The notes below the pieces were generated by a model. It was given only the letters and a program-made list of their open reading frames with translations. It did no database searches and had not been told where the DNA came from. From Mucor racemosus (Eukaryota; Mucoromycota; Mucoromycetes; Mucorales; Mucoraceae): a stretch of DNA of 64,000 bases. Position numbers and translations under genes: made by a program. The stretch spans positions 3,174,501 to 3,238,500 of the forward strand of contig JAPEHQ010000002.1 in NCBI GenBank assembly GCA_027405735.1, in the 5' to 3' direction. How positions within the stretch are numbered: the first letter of the stretch is position 1; every line of letters starts with the position of its first letter. This document shows, piece by piece, positions 1 through 11,617 of the stretch.

Positions 1-2215
1 TACATCAAGGTCAAGATAGATAAAAGGTGCATTCATTGTGTAGTGGAAATCGCAACATTTTGATGGATAGAAATTACAGGACCAAGACGCTGTGTTTGCT
101 TCATGATTTTTAAAAGGGTTTAAAAGCATACTTCATCAAACTTACTTCAATATTAAATACTCACCATATGCTATTAGTATTATATTGTTTTTTTATTTAA
201 TTACTATATTAGTAAAAATCAAGCTTTTTATAGCTTACTGTATAATAATGACAATGGAATGTTTCTAAGTTTAGATTGACGACATTTATTATAAGGCGTG
301 CTGATGATACGTTTGATACTACTGTAAATGGAACTAGTTAATTTAATTTATGAAATTTGAATGCAAATACCGAGGAACCATTCGTAAGTACTACTTAAGT
401 TGGTTCTGGTAAAGCATTGAATAAATTAGCTTGGGACAAAGAGGGTAAAAAGGCGGCAATAGGTTCCAGTGATGGCCATGTTTATGTTTATGATATTGGA
501 GAGGTAAGAGTAAAAAAAAAACTTAATGTAAATCACCTCTAGCGCAATAATTATAAAGTAAGAAGACTATATTATCATCAAATAAACTACCACACCATAT
601 TAACATGTATAAAGCTTTACAATAATAAGCTTGAATCAAGTGGGTACAGCATCATTACTTCTTGAAAAAGTTCTCAAGTATTATAAAATCTCTTATTTTT
701 AAGACCTACAAGGCTTATAAATGAAATATTAATTTAAAAAATTATTTTTGTCCAGATCATCAATTTTGACATTTTTTAATTTTTTTTTCTGGTTTTCCAA
801 ATTTAGAGTTAATTATACTACCAATTATAAAAACAAAAAATATACACATATACAGAATTTAGCGCTATACTTGCTTAATATAAAATAACGAATGTTTTTA
901 TTGCAAAATATTACATGAAAATCCTTTAACCAAAAAACCGTTTTTTGGGCAAAAGCACAAAGTTTCATTACTTAATATTTAATATCAAGCTTTTATAAAA
1001 TCTGTATTAGCTATGGCTACAATTTTCTCTCACAATGTAGTATATTTAAACGTTGATTTTGGTATCAAAATTTGATTTTTCTGTTTTTTGATAAAAACCA
1101 TGAGCGTTGGTAAGGATAAAATGAGTCACCGAAAATGTCCGCTGAAAAGTCTGGTTTTTCATACCGAACTTGGTTAAATATAAGAAAAGTAAAAAAAAAA
1201 CGCATTATACTTAAAACTTAGATATATACCATAGTATAAGAAAAGGCTTAGTCATTCAATCTTGCTATGCTCAATCACGGCCTTGCTCTACGGGCTAGCT
1301 TTTGTAATTTTTTAATGAATCTATGATATGACAGACGGTTTTTCTGGTAGAAAATGCATGTTTCTATGATAACAGATATTGCCTATTTTGTTTAGTTTAT
1401 GGGTTGATGCGCTGTAATACTGCTTTTACATTGGCTGAAATGTGCAATTTAGCAGGGTTTTAATTGCGCTAAATAATGTAAAACCTTGAAAATCTTTTTC
1501 TACGTTTGCTGTTTCTCTCTTTTTGTTTTCATATTCCAAGGATATATTCACCGTTTGATAAGACATATCAGACTTATCAAGCTGGTATTCTTTTCTTTTA
1601 TCTGAATACGCATGCTAACATAAGGGACTAATGTTTTTAATATAGGTAGCAGGTAGCAGTATGTATTAGAGACTGATATTTTCATTTAACTGCATTATAA
1701 GATCAAATATCATTATTTACTACTGTATTTTAGGACTTATTTCTTGGTTACCAGATCAAATCGAAGGCAACGATAATTATATCTATTCAATGAAGAGCTA
1801 GAACTGGCTACAAACTACAAACCCACGAAATGTTCCAGAAAAGTGATACAATTTTAAATGATATAGAAACAAAAAAAAGAAAGAATAATCTAATACAGTA
1901 TTTTGTCTAATAACCATAGTTTTGATCGTAGCTACTGTATACTTGAAAACAAACCTTTTTTACAGCTGATAATCGTAAACTAAAACAGTAAGTTTAAAGA
2001 AGGTTAAATCGTTTAAATTTTATGAGTGATAAAGTAACATTTATAATCTTAGGTTTCTCTTGCGGTATAGATTTAAGCAGTAGGTGCTATTTAAGTTTAT
2101 GCCCGAGCAAAAACCATTGTTGCTGCAAACCTTATAGCTATAAACACGTATTTACAAATGATGATAATCATAAATATATTGGCTGTTGAATGTATTGCTC
2201 TGCTACATCAACAGA
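1..2215. repeat. Large dispersed repeat, copy A (inverted relative to copies B and C)
   Basis: This stretch reappears as a reverse complement at about 44,675-46,985 (copy B), and a shorter part of it at about 51,408-52,640 (copy C). Diagnostic shared blocks are the segment around 1,020-1,160 (matching 45,790-45,950 and 51,880-52,020) and the segment around 1,260-1,370 (matching 45,590-45,700). The left edge may lie outside the window. Most of it is AT-rich and non-coding. The only coding signal is a broken WD40 exon at 265-503. The three copies differ by many substitutions and small indels, so the duplications are not recent. I cannot name the family and see no terminal repeats or transposase. 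Confidence 0.8.
265..503 (+). pseudogene. Dynein intermediate chain WD40 exon, relic (copy A)
   Basis: Read in one frame this gives NLNANTEEPFVSTT, a stop, then VGSGKALNKLAWDKEGKK and SSDGHVYVYDIGE, ending at a plausible GT donor (504). This matches the last WD40 repeat of cytoplasmic dynein intermediate chain, where family members read like LWNLN..TE.P and G.A.N...W...G...A.GDS.G...IYDVGE. In-frame stops occur inside the GKLDLWNLN-like part and just before VGSG, so it is a fragment, not a functional exon. Two further relics of the same exon sit in repeat copies B and C. The assignment rests on recalled family sequence; the break-up is directly visible. Confidence 0.65.
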
Positions 2216-2469
2216 GCAGCACAGCAGCACAACGCATATTATCCTGATGATAGTAACCAATCAATGTCTTTATAGAGCTTATGGTGGGCCCTTGCTCATA
2301 GTGGTGTGATTAAATCCACATTATGTTGATGATTGCCCTTTTACTATAATAATAAATATGTGTACCAACACTTTTTTGACAATTAAAAAGATGTTTATTA
2401 CAGTTGCTTTCTTCCCCACAACAGATAATGACCGTCAGTAGTGGAATTGAACTGTTCGCTTCAGACTAG

Positions 2470-3490
2470 CAATAAGTGTCGTTACATAGTTGTTACGCTG
2501 ATGAGCGATTTTTCGATCAAAGGAAATCCGAGATAAATAAGGGAGTTAGCATTATCAGCGATATAAAGATGATGGATATTCATATCTTCCAGAAAACCTA
2601 CTCCAAAAACCTCGCGTATCCCTATCAAACAGAAAAAAAGCATATACTTTTGTGTAATTAAAACGAGCATTAGATCATTAGATACACGGCAGAAAAGATC
2701 CATGTAATACTTTAATAAGCGGAGGCCCTGTTTGTTATGAGCCAAAACCAGTGCATCATCCGCATTGAGATGTCAAAAGAGTCTATATAAATAATCTTGC
2801 CAGAATATCACACTTTCATTAACAATACATCCTTTGGATGTATTTATATACATTAATTATAACTATTACTAGGGTTTTACTATCTAAGAATATAAAGTAA
2901 GTCAATGATCCGCATTGATTTACTGTAACACTAATTATAGACTGTGACCTTGGATGTGAGACCTAGGATGAGTATTGACATAACACGCATAGCAAAGGAT
3001 TCTGGTAGTTAAGCTATTTGAGATACCAGAAGGATTGTGACCCGTCCATGGATAGCCATAAAAATCTTGATCTTGGAGAATACTTTGAAGAAAAGATTTA
3101 AAAGCTAGATCGTAGCATATACAAGAATTAAGGCCATTCTGTTTGAAATCAAGCACTTTGCAGACTTCTTCAATGAAATATCCATTAATATTAATTTTGA
3201 TACGATTATCAGCCATTAGGTGGTTGATACAATTGACAATGCTTCTAGGAAAACCAAATCAATTTAAAACAGCTCGGAAATAAGTGAGATTGACTCTATC
3301 ATAACATCATAAGCTTTCTCCTGGTCAAGAAGAAGACCAATATCACGATCCAGTGAAGCAAGTGTACCATATTGATCTGCCACGATCCACTTGCGTTCAG
3401 TGTCCTCCATAATGAGTTGGCAACGTAGACCATTTTCAGCTATATAATATTTCCCTGGTATGAAACCAATTTGTTACGCCAGGAGATTAT
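2470..3490 (-). pseudogene. Decayed non-LTR (LINE) reverse transcriptase
   Basis: Minus-strand reading gives, in order but in shifting frames: TGFIPGKYYIAENGL, then LRCQLIMEDTERKW, then DIGLLLDQEKAYDVM (about 3,470-3,310); then KININGYF and SCICYDLAFKSFLQSIL (about 3,200-3,070); then NSLIYLGFPLIEK (about 2,540-2,500). These are the LINE-type RT blocks: the DQEKAYD block of the palm, the block that normally reads QGDPLSP.L..LAFEP, and a downstream YLGFPL block. The catalytic YADD region is not intact (near 2,980 CYACYV stands where AYADD is expected). Frames and stops show a dead element. It lies just beyond repeat copy A. No tail or target duplication was recognised. Confidence 0.7.
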
Positions 3491-5457
3491 GTCAATCTCA
3501 AAGCTAAAATATGTACTAAATCATTTAATAAAAATAAAGGAAGACTGTTGTTATAAAATGAAAGAGTACACTAAAACTAAAGAACTTTATTATAAGAACG
3601 AAACATCTTTTATATTCATATTATCTAATTATACGACTAGTCTAAAATGAATTTAATTATATATATATATATATATATCCAATCAAGTCTAGGTGACACA
3701 CACTAGTTCCACATTCCTCAATACGTACAGTATAAACTGAGCTTTATAACATAATACACAGCAATGTAGAACTTAACATATCAAACTGTGTCGTAATCTT
3801 AACCAAGGAATGCACCCGAGATCTGTAGATGCAACACAATTTGGTTAGAATTGATGAATTTTGGACAGGCGTCCAGGTCTCCGGAAAAATGGATGATTGT
3901 TCCAAAGCTTCATTGAAAACTTTGAGTATTAGATTCCTGAATGGTGGAGAGCCTATAACTAGTTACCTATAACCAAGTTGAGTATTTCAATATTTCAAAT
4001 GGTAACTCATCTGAACTAGGACTAGATTTTCTATGTGAATTTTTCAATACATCTAGAATGTCATCAAATTATATTAGGGAGGCGTTAATTTTTTGAATTC
4101 ACAAGATAGATCCAATTCAAAGCTACTCCGCATTTTTCGTTTCATCAAAAAACAGTGAAATCTGGTTAAGATGTAAAGGTAATAGTTTCCATTACAGCTC
4201 AAAACCTGTACAAACTGAGTTCCAAAATCGATTTAATAACAAATCGACCAGAAAATGATTCAAAAAATAAATTCCTTTCATAGCTAATGAACTGTTAAGT
4301 AAGTTGAACTAGCGTATTAAATAGTTTTTGTACAGTTTTAAATGCTGCATCCATCCAAACAAAATGTAGACAAATGACTCACATTAAATTTTGCATGAAA
4401 TATGATTGAAATTTTGGAGGTTTTTTGAAGATACACATTACTTTTTATAAGCATATTTTAAATTTAATTAATAGAACTAATGTGCAGTTAAGTTATCTAT
4501 CGATCAAGCCATTGCCGAACCTTTTAATTACATTTTTCGAAGAGAAAACAAGATTTTTGTCCAAAATGTTTTCAAATTCAGAATTTGGAATGAGGGTACA
4601 CAGGGTGAAAATCGAAGCTAGCATCAAAGATATCTCTTTGTATAAATTTTTGAGGGTATCTCCACGAAAAATTAATATTTTGATAAAAACTAAATTGAGT
4701 CCGAGAGAGCTCGACAAGGGCGATGACTTGAATGTAAAAAAAGCTTTGCTCAATTTAATGAATATTTTGAAATCTACTACAAAAATGCCAAAAAAAAAAA
4801 TGAAAAAAAATAAAAATATTCAGAATTTTTTCATATTTAAATATATTATAGAGAATTTTAAAACAAGTCAATTTAATTATTAAAATTTTACAGTGCAGCT
4901 TAACATTTTACAGGGATATGAAGGCTCAAAGTTTTTAACTTTAGCAGTGAAATACCTGTAAAAATCTGAAACATTAGTACTGAAAAAGTTATATCAATAA
5001 CAAAAAAAAGTAGGATATATCTTGATCCTTGTTTTTAGATTAAAGTTGAACATCTCAGGTACATGTACATATATTTTTATTCTGTTATTATTTAGCGAAA
5101 TAAAAAGGTGAGTAGGGGTGAAAAGTCGGACCCAGTTTTTAAAACAGAGGCAGTAAATTTCGCCTGTTTTTGAGATATGAGATAGGAGCAGGTAACATAA
5201 TGCGGCTATTACAATACGGATACTGTTATTCGGATAAAATTGGTCTGTATTCCAGGTCTCATGTAGTTTGGCGAAAGCTCCCATCATTACAACCATTTAT
5301 TTTATGAGAAATGATGCATGTTATAACTTTATTTTTCTATATAATTTTATTTTTTTATGCAGGAAAAACGGAAAACCTCGGTGCTCTATTCGATGATATT
5401 ATTAAACAGAAAAAAATTTTATCTTCTTGCTAGAGGTATATAATAACAAAATCTATG
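3491..5457. other. Intergenic, AT-rich; contains a dispersed repeat
   Basis: No supported gene. There is an (AT)n tract at about 3,658-3,678. The part at about 4,600-5,095 is a dispersed repeat whose sister copy lies at about 53,935-54,415. An open frame of about 150 codons at 4,425-4,883 falls largely inside this repeat, has strongly AT-driven composition (Lys/Asn/Ile) and is broken in the sister copy, so I do not call it a gene. Confidence 0.6.
4600..5095. repeat. Direct dispersed repeat, first copy
   Basis: Shares with about 53,935-54,415, in the same orientation, an ordered series of blocks: a segment with GATATCTCTTTG, a segment with GTCCGAGAGAGCTCGACRAG, a segment with AATATTTTGAAATCTACTAC followed by an A-run, and about 250 bp later a block with ACATGTRTATATTTTT. 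The copies differ by substitutions and indels. No coding content is conserved. Confidence 0.75.
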
Positions 5458-6330
5458 TTAATTGCTGCCATTACATGACGGAGTGTTTTCAGGAACCTCC
5501 CAAGCAATGATTTCTCTAAATGTGAATGATATGCGTTTGTCTCTTTCAATAGTGATGCCAGAATCACTTGTTTCTACTAAATCTTTTGAAATACCATGTT
5601 TATACTTGTACCTAGCATCGCCTGTCAAAATTGCTAATGATCGACGTGCTATATATGCATTTAAAACAATTCAGAAATCAAGACAGCTAGTAATTTTCAA
5701 TGATCTTACGTAGTATAATGTCCACATTTTGATCTCCAAAAGTAAATTTCATAATGCATTCTGATAGCAAGGATAGCGATAAGATTGCAGAACCGAATAG
5801 AGCAGGAGCATCTGTTGGTTTTGGCGTAATTAAGAATTTATCTTCTATTATTTTCTCTTTTCTAAAATTACGTACCTACGTGTGGCATAATGCCTTGTCC
5901 TGGATTATATTCATTTACAAGTAGATGATTTGGCTTATTTGCCATCCATTTGTTTTCCATTATGCGATCAACCAAAAAATCGGTAAATTCAGGTAATGGA
6001 CCATATTCTTCCATGACCTTTCTTTATTGATACAAGTGTAAAAAATCAGTAAGAAAGTTTTCAGATCATCTTTACAATTGATTACCTATAGCGATAACTG
6101 AATAAGTGTCCATATTGTTGGGTTCTTCTTTTCAATTCTGGATTAGGGCTATATAATTTTCATGTCAGTTCATTGGAAAATCATTGAAACTACCAGACTT
6201 ACCCAATGCCTAAACCCGACCATTTCTCTTTATTTACAGATTCAATCAAACTTGTTTCTTCCGACAAGGTTATTACTTGTTCTACCAGAAGCAATCCCGG
6301 TATTTTATCGCTTAAATCAATTGTACGCAT
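5458..6330 (-). CDS. ALKBH8: ALKBH8-type AlkB 2OG-Fe(II) dioxygenase
   Basis: Five exons (6330-6203, 6148-6086, 6021-5876, 5811-5710, 5648-5458) give 209 aa. The double-stranded beta-helix motifs are present: H111-x-D113 in MPHVD (D113 spans an intron), distal H164 in YKYKHGIS, and R185 to R191 in RISFTFR for 2-oxoglutarate. The LPRRSL...TGDARY..HGI block and the early LKRRTQQYG block resemble the AlkB domain of ALKBH8, which hydroxylates wobble-uridine modifications in tRNA. The RNA-binding and methyltransferase domains of animal ALKBH8 are absent, so this is an AlkB-only protein. The start is the first ATG after an upstream in-frame stop. It diverges from U1-C across 198 bp. ALKBH6 or a generic AlkB is the alternative; the dioxygenase class is firm. 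Confidence 0.82.
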
Positions 6331-6528
6331 GATTTCAGGTATTTTGAACACATGAATAGGTCAAAAGAATTGTTTTCTCTTGATGTTTAGCAACCAATAG
6401 GCCTTGACATTTGGGTGTGTTTGTATGTTTTACAATGATGATCAGGCGTCACAAAAAAATCTATGGTTATTGAAATTATTTTCAACTAAATGGGATGTTT
6501 CCCTTGTTGAACTTGTTGTATAAAAGAT
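6331..6528. promoter_or_regulatory. 198-bp divergent intergenic promoter region
   Basis: The start codons of the ALKBH8-type gene (-) and U1-C (+) are separated by only 198 bp, so both promoters must lie here or in 5' exons. I see no clear TATA box or pyrimidine-rich initiator that would assign direction. Confidence 0.5.
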
Positions 6529-7394
6529 ATGCCAAAGTATTATTGTGGTAATAATGATTAAAAAGTATTAATGAACGTATACTAACTTGAAGATTATTTT
6601 TTTGTGCATAGAATATTGCGACATTTTTTTGACGCACGATAGTTGTAAATATCATAAAGAAATGTACATTTTAAAACCATTACTAAACACGTCTTGTTTT
6701 TTCCATCTTGTTCAAATATATAGCTTCTGTTAGAAAAGCTCATAATGCAGGAAAAAATCATATTTTGAACGTTAGAAATTATTATGCTGGTAAAAAAAAA
6801 AAAGGAAGGAAATTTGGCAAATGATCTATAGTGTTTAACATGTTTTGTTTTGTATATAGAAATCAGTCATGATAAAGCACAATCTATAATTGATGAAATT
6901 ACAAGAGCGTATGATGTAGCAGAAGCAGGTAGGTGTTTTATTTTATAATATTCATATTATTGTTTACTAATAATTGAAATATCTTGTAGTTTTACCTGCA
7001 CAATATGCTGGTTACCCTCAACCTCCTTATGGTGGACAATGTAAGTAATTATCTAATAAATGGAATTTTATGGGTATTAATACTTTATAATATAGTCCCT
7101 CCTCCACCCAATGCATTTGGTGGTAGACCACCTCCACCTCATATGATGGCACGACCTGGATTTCCTTTTCCTCCACCACCTGGACAATTCATGCCACCAC
7201 CACCAGGATTTAGACCTCCTCCTCCAGGATCCGCATCTTCACCACAACAACAAAGACCTCCTCCACCACCAGGTATGTTTGGTGGTGGACCACCTCCACC
7301 AGGATTTTATCAAAATGGACCACCACCTCCTGGAGGTGTTATTGGTGGAGGAGGAGGAGCACCTTTATCAGCACCACCACCACCTTCTTCTTGA
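6529..7394 (+). CDS. SNRPC: U1 small nuclear ribonucleoprotein C (U1-C)
   Basis: Six exons (6529-6547, 6612-6644, 6724-6789, 6860-6928, 6990-7040, 7096-7394) give 178 aa. The N-terminus is a complete U1-C zinc finger: MPKYYCEYC, LTHDSSSVRKAHNAGK and NH supply C6, C9, H24 and H30, followed by the helix NYYAEISHDKAQSIIDEI. The C-terminal half is proline/glycine-rich (PPPP and GGG runs), as in the family. U1-C stabilises pairing of U1 snRNA with the 5' splice site. The first three exons are only 19, 33 and 66 nt, so the gene is easily missed by frame scanning; the first intron carries ACTAAC at 6581-6586. Exon 2 was placed with donor GTAAAT at 6645 because this restores the family length of the HDSxSVRK loop. 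Length agrees with the family (about 150-230 aa). Confidence 0.93.
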
Positions 7395-7633
7395 TTTATA
7401 AAAAAATATATATATATAAAATTGTAATAAACATGTGAATAAAATTGAGCCTATTTGACCCATAATCAAAGAAGAAGAAGCAGCACTTTTTTTTTTTTTT
7501 TCTATTTCTATTTCTTTGCCACGAACCACGTGTCAGGGGGGAAGTGTTTTATCATATAAAATTTCATGTAACAAATATTCCTTTTCTCTTTTCTTTCTTT
7601 TCGTTCCTTGAAACTCGTAAAAAAACTATAATC

Positions 7634-8957
7634 ATGGGTATTTTATTTTCGAAAGAAAAGGTAACAAGCAAGGCTTTTTTTTTAATGTAATTTGTGTTGT
7701 GTATGTACTAATATAAGGCCATTTTATAGACGGATTCAAAGGATTTCGAACAGGTGTTGAGTAAACTCGATATCGACATTCAAAAAGTAGAAGGTCGCTT
7801 GTCCGAGGTTAAGATTAAACAAAGGAAAGCAAGTTTCATGTGGATGATTTACTCTCTTGTTATTTGGATTTTATGCGCCTTGTATCTATTTTATCAGTTT
7901 ATAAATGATGATAGTACTACTCAAGATATAGCACTTGCAGTAACTCCTGTTGTTTTAATGCCAGTAGGGTAAGTAAAAGCTAGCACTAGTTCAGTAAACA
8001 GCAAGCAGTAATACCAACGTCATAACACCAATATTTTTCTCCTGTAGAATCTACCATGTTAGAAAACTATTGGTTTGGTGGTATGATCAAAGACAGAAAA
8101 AAGAAGAAACTAATTTAGCAAAACTTCGCAAGGAACAAAAGGACAAATTAGAAGATTTAAAAAAGAAAACTAGTTATTATACCACACAATCCTTATTAGA
8201 AAGATATGATGATGCATTACTAAAAAAGAAAAAGGAGGAACAGCAAAGATTGCAACAACAACAACAACAGCAACAACAACTACGAAAGCCAGTTTCGATG
8301 CCACCTAGACATCTTCCACAGCCACAAAGATTTCCCAATGCAGGTCCCGTACCTTCTGGTCAGCAATTACCACCACCAGGGCAACAACAACAACAACAAC
8401 AACAACAACCAATTTTGCCACCTGCTCGTTCTGAGCCTCAATGGTACGATAAAATCGTAGATGCTTTGGTTGGTGATGCTGGACCTGAAACAAAGTATGC
8501 TTTAATTTGTACTCATTGTTATCATCATAATGGATTAGTCTTGAAGGAAGAATTTGATACTATTCGTAAGTTTATATGTATATGAAAAAGAAGGAGGAGG
8601 AAGATGAAGAGGGTATCTTATTGATTTTATTTGTTTTAAATTATTGATTTAGAATATATTTGTCCTATTTGTAAGCAGTTTAATCCATCTCGTAAATCGA
8701 AACAAATGATGATTCCTCCACAACAACAACATGTAGATCAAGAAAAAGAACCCAGAAGAGTAGTACAGGAGAATGAAGAAATGTTACAAGATGAAAAAAA
8801 GGTAGATGAAGAAGAGAGAATAAAAGAAGAAGAAGAGGAGGAGGACGCAGAACAAGTTTTAGCAAAGTTAAAGGCAGAATATTTAAATGATGAAGATTCT
8901 ACCATTGCTTCCCGTGTTAGACAACGTCATATTACTTCAACTAGTGACACTGAATAG
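7634..8957 (+). CDS. LNPK: Lunapark, ER three-way-junction protein
   Basis: Four exons (7634-7660, 7730-7968, 8048-8565, 8653-8957) give 362 aa. MGILFSKE at the start has the Gly2 used for N-myristoylation in Lunapark. A coiled stretch is followed by two hydrophobic segments (around MWMIYSLVIWILCALYLF and IALAVTPVVLMPVG) and a basic coiled coil. Poly-Gln runs and a proline-rich linker follow. The C-terminal zinc finger is split by intron 3: ICTHC in exon 3 and YICPICKQF in exon 4, then an acidic Glu-rich tail. Lunapark sits at ER tubule junctions and stabilises them. Its stop (8955-8957) lies inside the last 17 bp of the opposing CTR gene, so the two coding ends overlap. Confidence 0.92.
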
Positions 8958-9610
8958 ATTTATCTCCAGTTAATCTACCATGACCGAAAATAAAATGTCC
9001 AAATCCTGCTCCTAATACAGTTGCAATCATCAAATATCCATTATAAGTCATAAAAACCAACATTAACCAAAAACTAATAGCAACTAAACTTGCATAAATA
9101 CTTGAACGAACAAATTCTCTTTGTTTTGAAAGTCTATTATAATGCAAAAAAAAAAAAAAAAAAAAGAAAAAGAAATCATTTAATTTAACAATTACAAAAA
9201 AAGATGTAGCAATAAATTAAATTACCTTGTATGTTGTTGATAAGCATGTACTAAAGATCTTTGCTGCCCGTCTTGTTGTCCTTCTTCATCTTCATCGCCA
9301 AGACCTGTTTGACCATTTCTTTCAAGTAAGATTTCGGCTTCTTTCCATCTACTTTCAATTACTTTTGAATAAGCACGAATCCATTCATAACCAGCAGCGA
9401 TTAAGAATATAGTAATACAAGATAAAATCATACTGATAGGTCCTGATATATGCCACCATCTAAATACTATACAAGTATTTTCTACTTGCCAATTGAACAA
9501 CATCTACAAAAAAAAAGTCAGTTGATTTTCTTTAAGGATTTTTAAAAGATATTTACATTCATTTTACAAGTAGCTGGCATAGGCATATCATGACCTGAAT
9601 GATCTTCCAT
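8941..9610 (-). CDS. CTR-family copper transporter (Ctr2-like)
   Basis: Three exons (9610-9557, 9503-9226, 9133-8941) give 174 aa. The N-terminus MEDHSGHDMPMPATCKMN has the His/Met copper-binding motifs of CTR proteins. Three membrane spans are visible: one near HISGPISMILSCITIFLIA, then after an acidic/Gln loop SLVAISFWLMLVFM and GYLMIATVLGAGFGHFIFG. The M-x3-M-x12-G-x3-G signature that lines the trimeric copper pore is intact. CTR proteins import Cu(I) across the plasma membrane or out of the vacuole; the short length suits a Ctr2-type vacuolar or low-affinity member, but location cannot be read from sequence. The 3' end overlaps Lunapark by 17 bp. Confidence 0.9.
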
Positions 9611-10745
9611 AATAGAGTATTTTTTTTTTATAAGTAATGTAAAGTGGAAAAAAGAAGAGAAATGATAAGAGATAAATTGCGTTTAGATTTGGTTTTTAAA
9701 TGGGTCGCGTAAACAAAAAACATTGCGGGAATTAAGCTTCCCCAATCATCAGAAATGAGATGTACAAGAAACTAATCATCCGCATTGGCACCTGATGTAG
9801 AAATGGACCTTGTTATTTTCTTGGATTTTTATTTCTTATATACATTGATTGAAATTACAGCTGTTTAGATCAAAACATTCAAAGCAAATACAGTTATTTC
9901 AATTGTTATGGCAAATGCGGTCATAATGTATAATCTGATAAGAGTGCATAGAGTTGCTAACAATAGTGCTTATCAAATAAAACTGCTAGATGATGTGTAT
10001 ATATATATATGTATATGTTTATCTTTATTTAGTGATTGTAATACTATTTTTATTATAAATCCTTGTATAGCAACCATGGTTGGTTGCTATGGTAAAAAAA
10101 AAAAAAAATCAGGTACCAAAAAAAAAATTCAAATTTAGTCAATTAATGCAAATATCTATTGTATTGTAATTATAGCAAATAGAGCTATATCACCTTTACA
10201 AAAAATACTATTGGTTAATTGTATACGCCAGAATTTATTTTACATATACAATGTATTTAGTAAAGATCATAAATCAGATCCAAGAAATCGTTTTATTAGC
10301 GAACATGTTGGATCTACACAAATCAAAACGCTTAGTTGATTCAAAGCACATGTTTTATATATAAATAACCTTTATGCAAGTATACGACATATTACAACTA
10401 AAATTAACATACATATATTTTAAATTTTTTTCTTTTTTTTGCCACTCATGCAACGTCAAACTTTCCAATAAGCTCGTGAGAAGTCAGACCCAAAAGATAA
10501 AGGCGCATGGGATATCCAAAAAAAGAGTGGGAGTGACCTATGGAATTTAATGCCTCATGATTCCATTTGAGAAAAATGACGCAAATTGACAACACAAGTG
10601 TAAAAAAACTCTATTAAATACAAAGAGGAGAGCAAGAAGAAAAAAGGGAGTAGACGGGCGTACATAAAGAGGAGCTTTCTTTCTTTCTTTCTTTCCTGTT
10701 TCTTTCATTCTTTTCATTTCTCTTTATTTTTTTGATTCATTGTAA
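9611..10745. other. Intergenic region between divergent CTR and FHA-RING genes
   Basis: AT-rich; no supported coding sequence. A CTTTCTTTCTTTCTTTC-type pyrimidine tract at about 10,677-10,695 lies just upstream of the FHA-RING start and probably belongs to its promoter or leader. The remainder shows only short A/T runs and an (AT)n tract near 9,999-10,010. Confidence 0.55.
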
Positions 10746-10960
10746 ATGTCTTTTAACAAAAACCATCTTCGCATTGTTCCACACCTTGATACTTCGCATT
10801 CACTTGTTTTTGATATTATTGAACGTGATTTATTAAGTGATACTGTATTAAAAATCGGTAGATTTACAGATAGATTTTTCAACATGGACAGAATTACATT
10901 TAAAAGCAAAGTAGTTAGTAGAGGCCATGCTGAAATATGGGTTGAGAATAACCAAGTAAT

Positions 10961-11000
<40 letters not shown>

Positions 11001-11581
11001 GATATCAAGTTATCTTGGAATTATACTCATATTACATTGTTAGTTTTATATCAAAGATACAAAATCTTCATCTGGTACATTTGTAAATCGAGCAAGACTA
11101 AGCCCTCCTAATCAAGAATCAAAGCCTTATCAATTGCAGAATGGAGATGTAATTCAGTTGGGTGTTGATTATCAAGGAGGCATTGAAGAAATTTATCGCT
11201 GTGTCAAGATGAAAGTAGAGATAAATCAACCAATTCTTAGTAAAAATCTTTCATCGTTTGGGTAAAATATCCTTTTGTATTTACAAATTATATACACAAT
11301 TTGCCTAATAACCGATTGTTTATTTTAGATTGAATTCTTTTAAATCACTAAGAAATATATCTTCAAATGCAGCAGCAGATACAGTGGATGAATGTTGTAT
11401 TTGTTTATATGCAATTGCACCATTTCAAGCTTTATTCATTGCTCCTTGTTCTCATTCATTTCATTTTAAATGTTGTTATCCTTTATTACAAAATTATCCC
11501 GGATTTAATTGTCCATTATGTCGGTCATATGCTGATTTAAATGCTAACGTGGCCATTGACACCGATGAGGTATAATTCCTT

Positions 11582-11617
<36 letters not shown>

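Noticed and set aside
4425..4883. 152-codon open frame, Lys/Asn-rich
   Set aside because: Lies mostly in a dispersed repeat whose sister copy is broken, and its composition is that of AT-rich DNA.
7005..7394. Proline-rich 129-codon frame as a separate gene
   Set aside because: It is the last U1-C exons read with intron 5 retained; upstream small exons supply the zinc finger.
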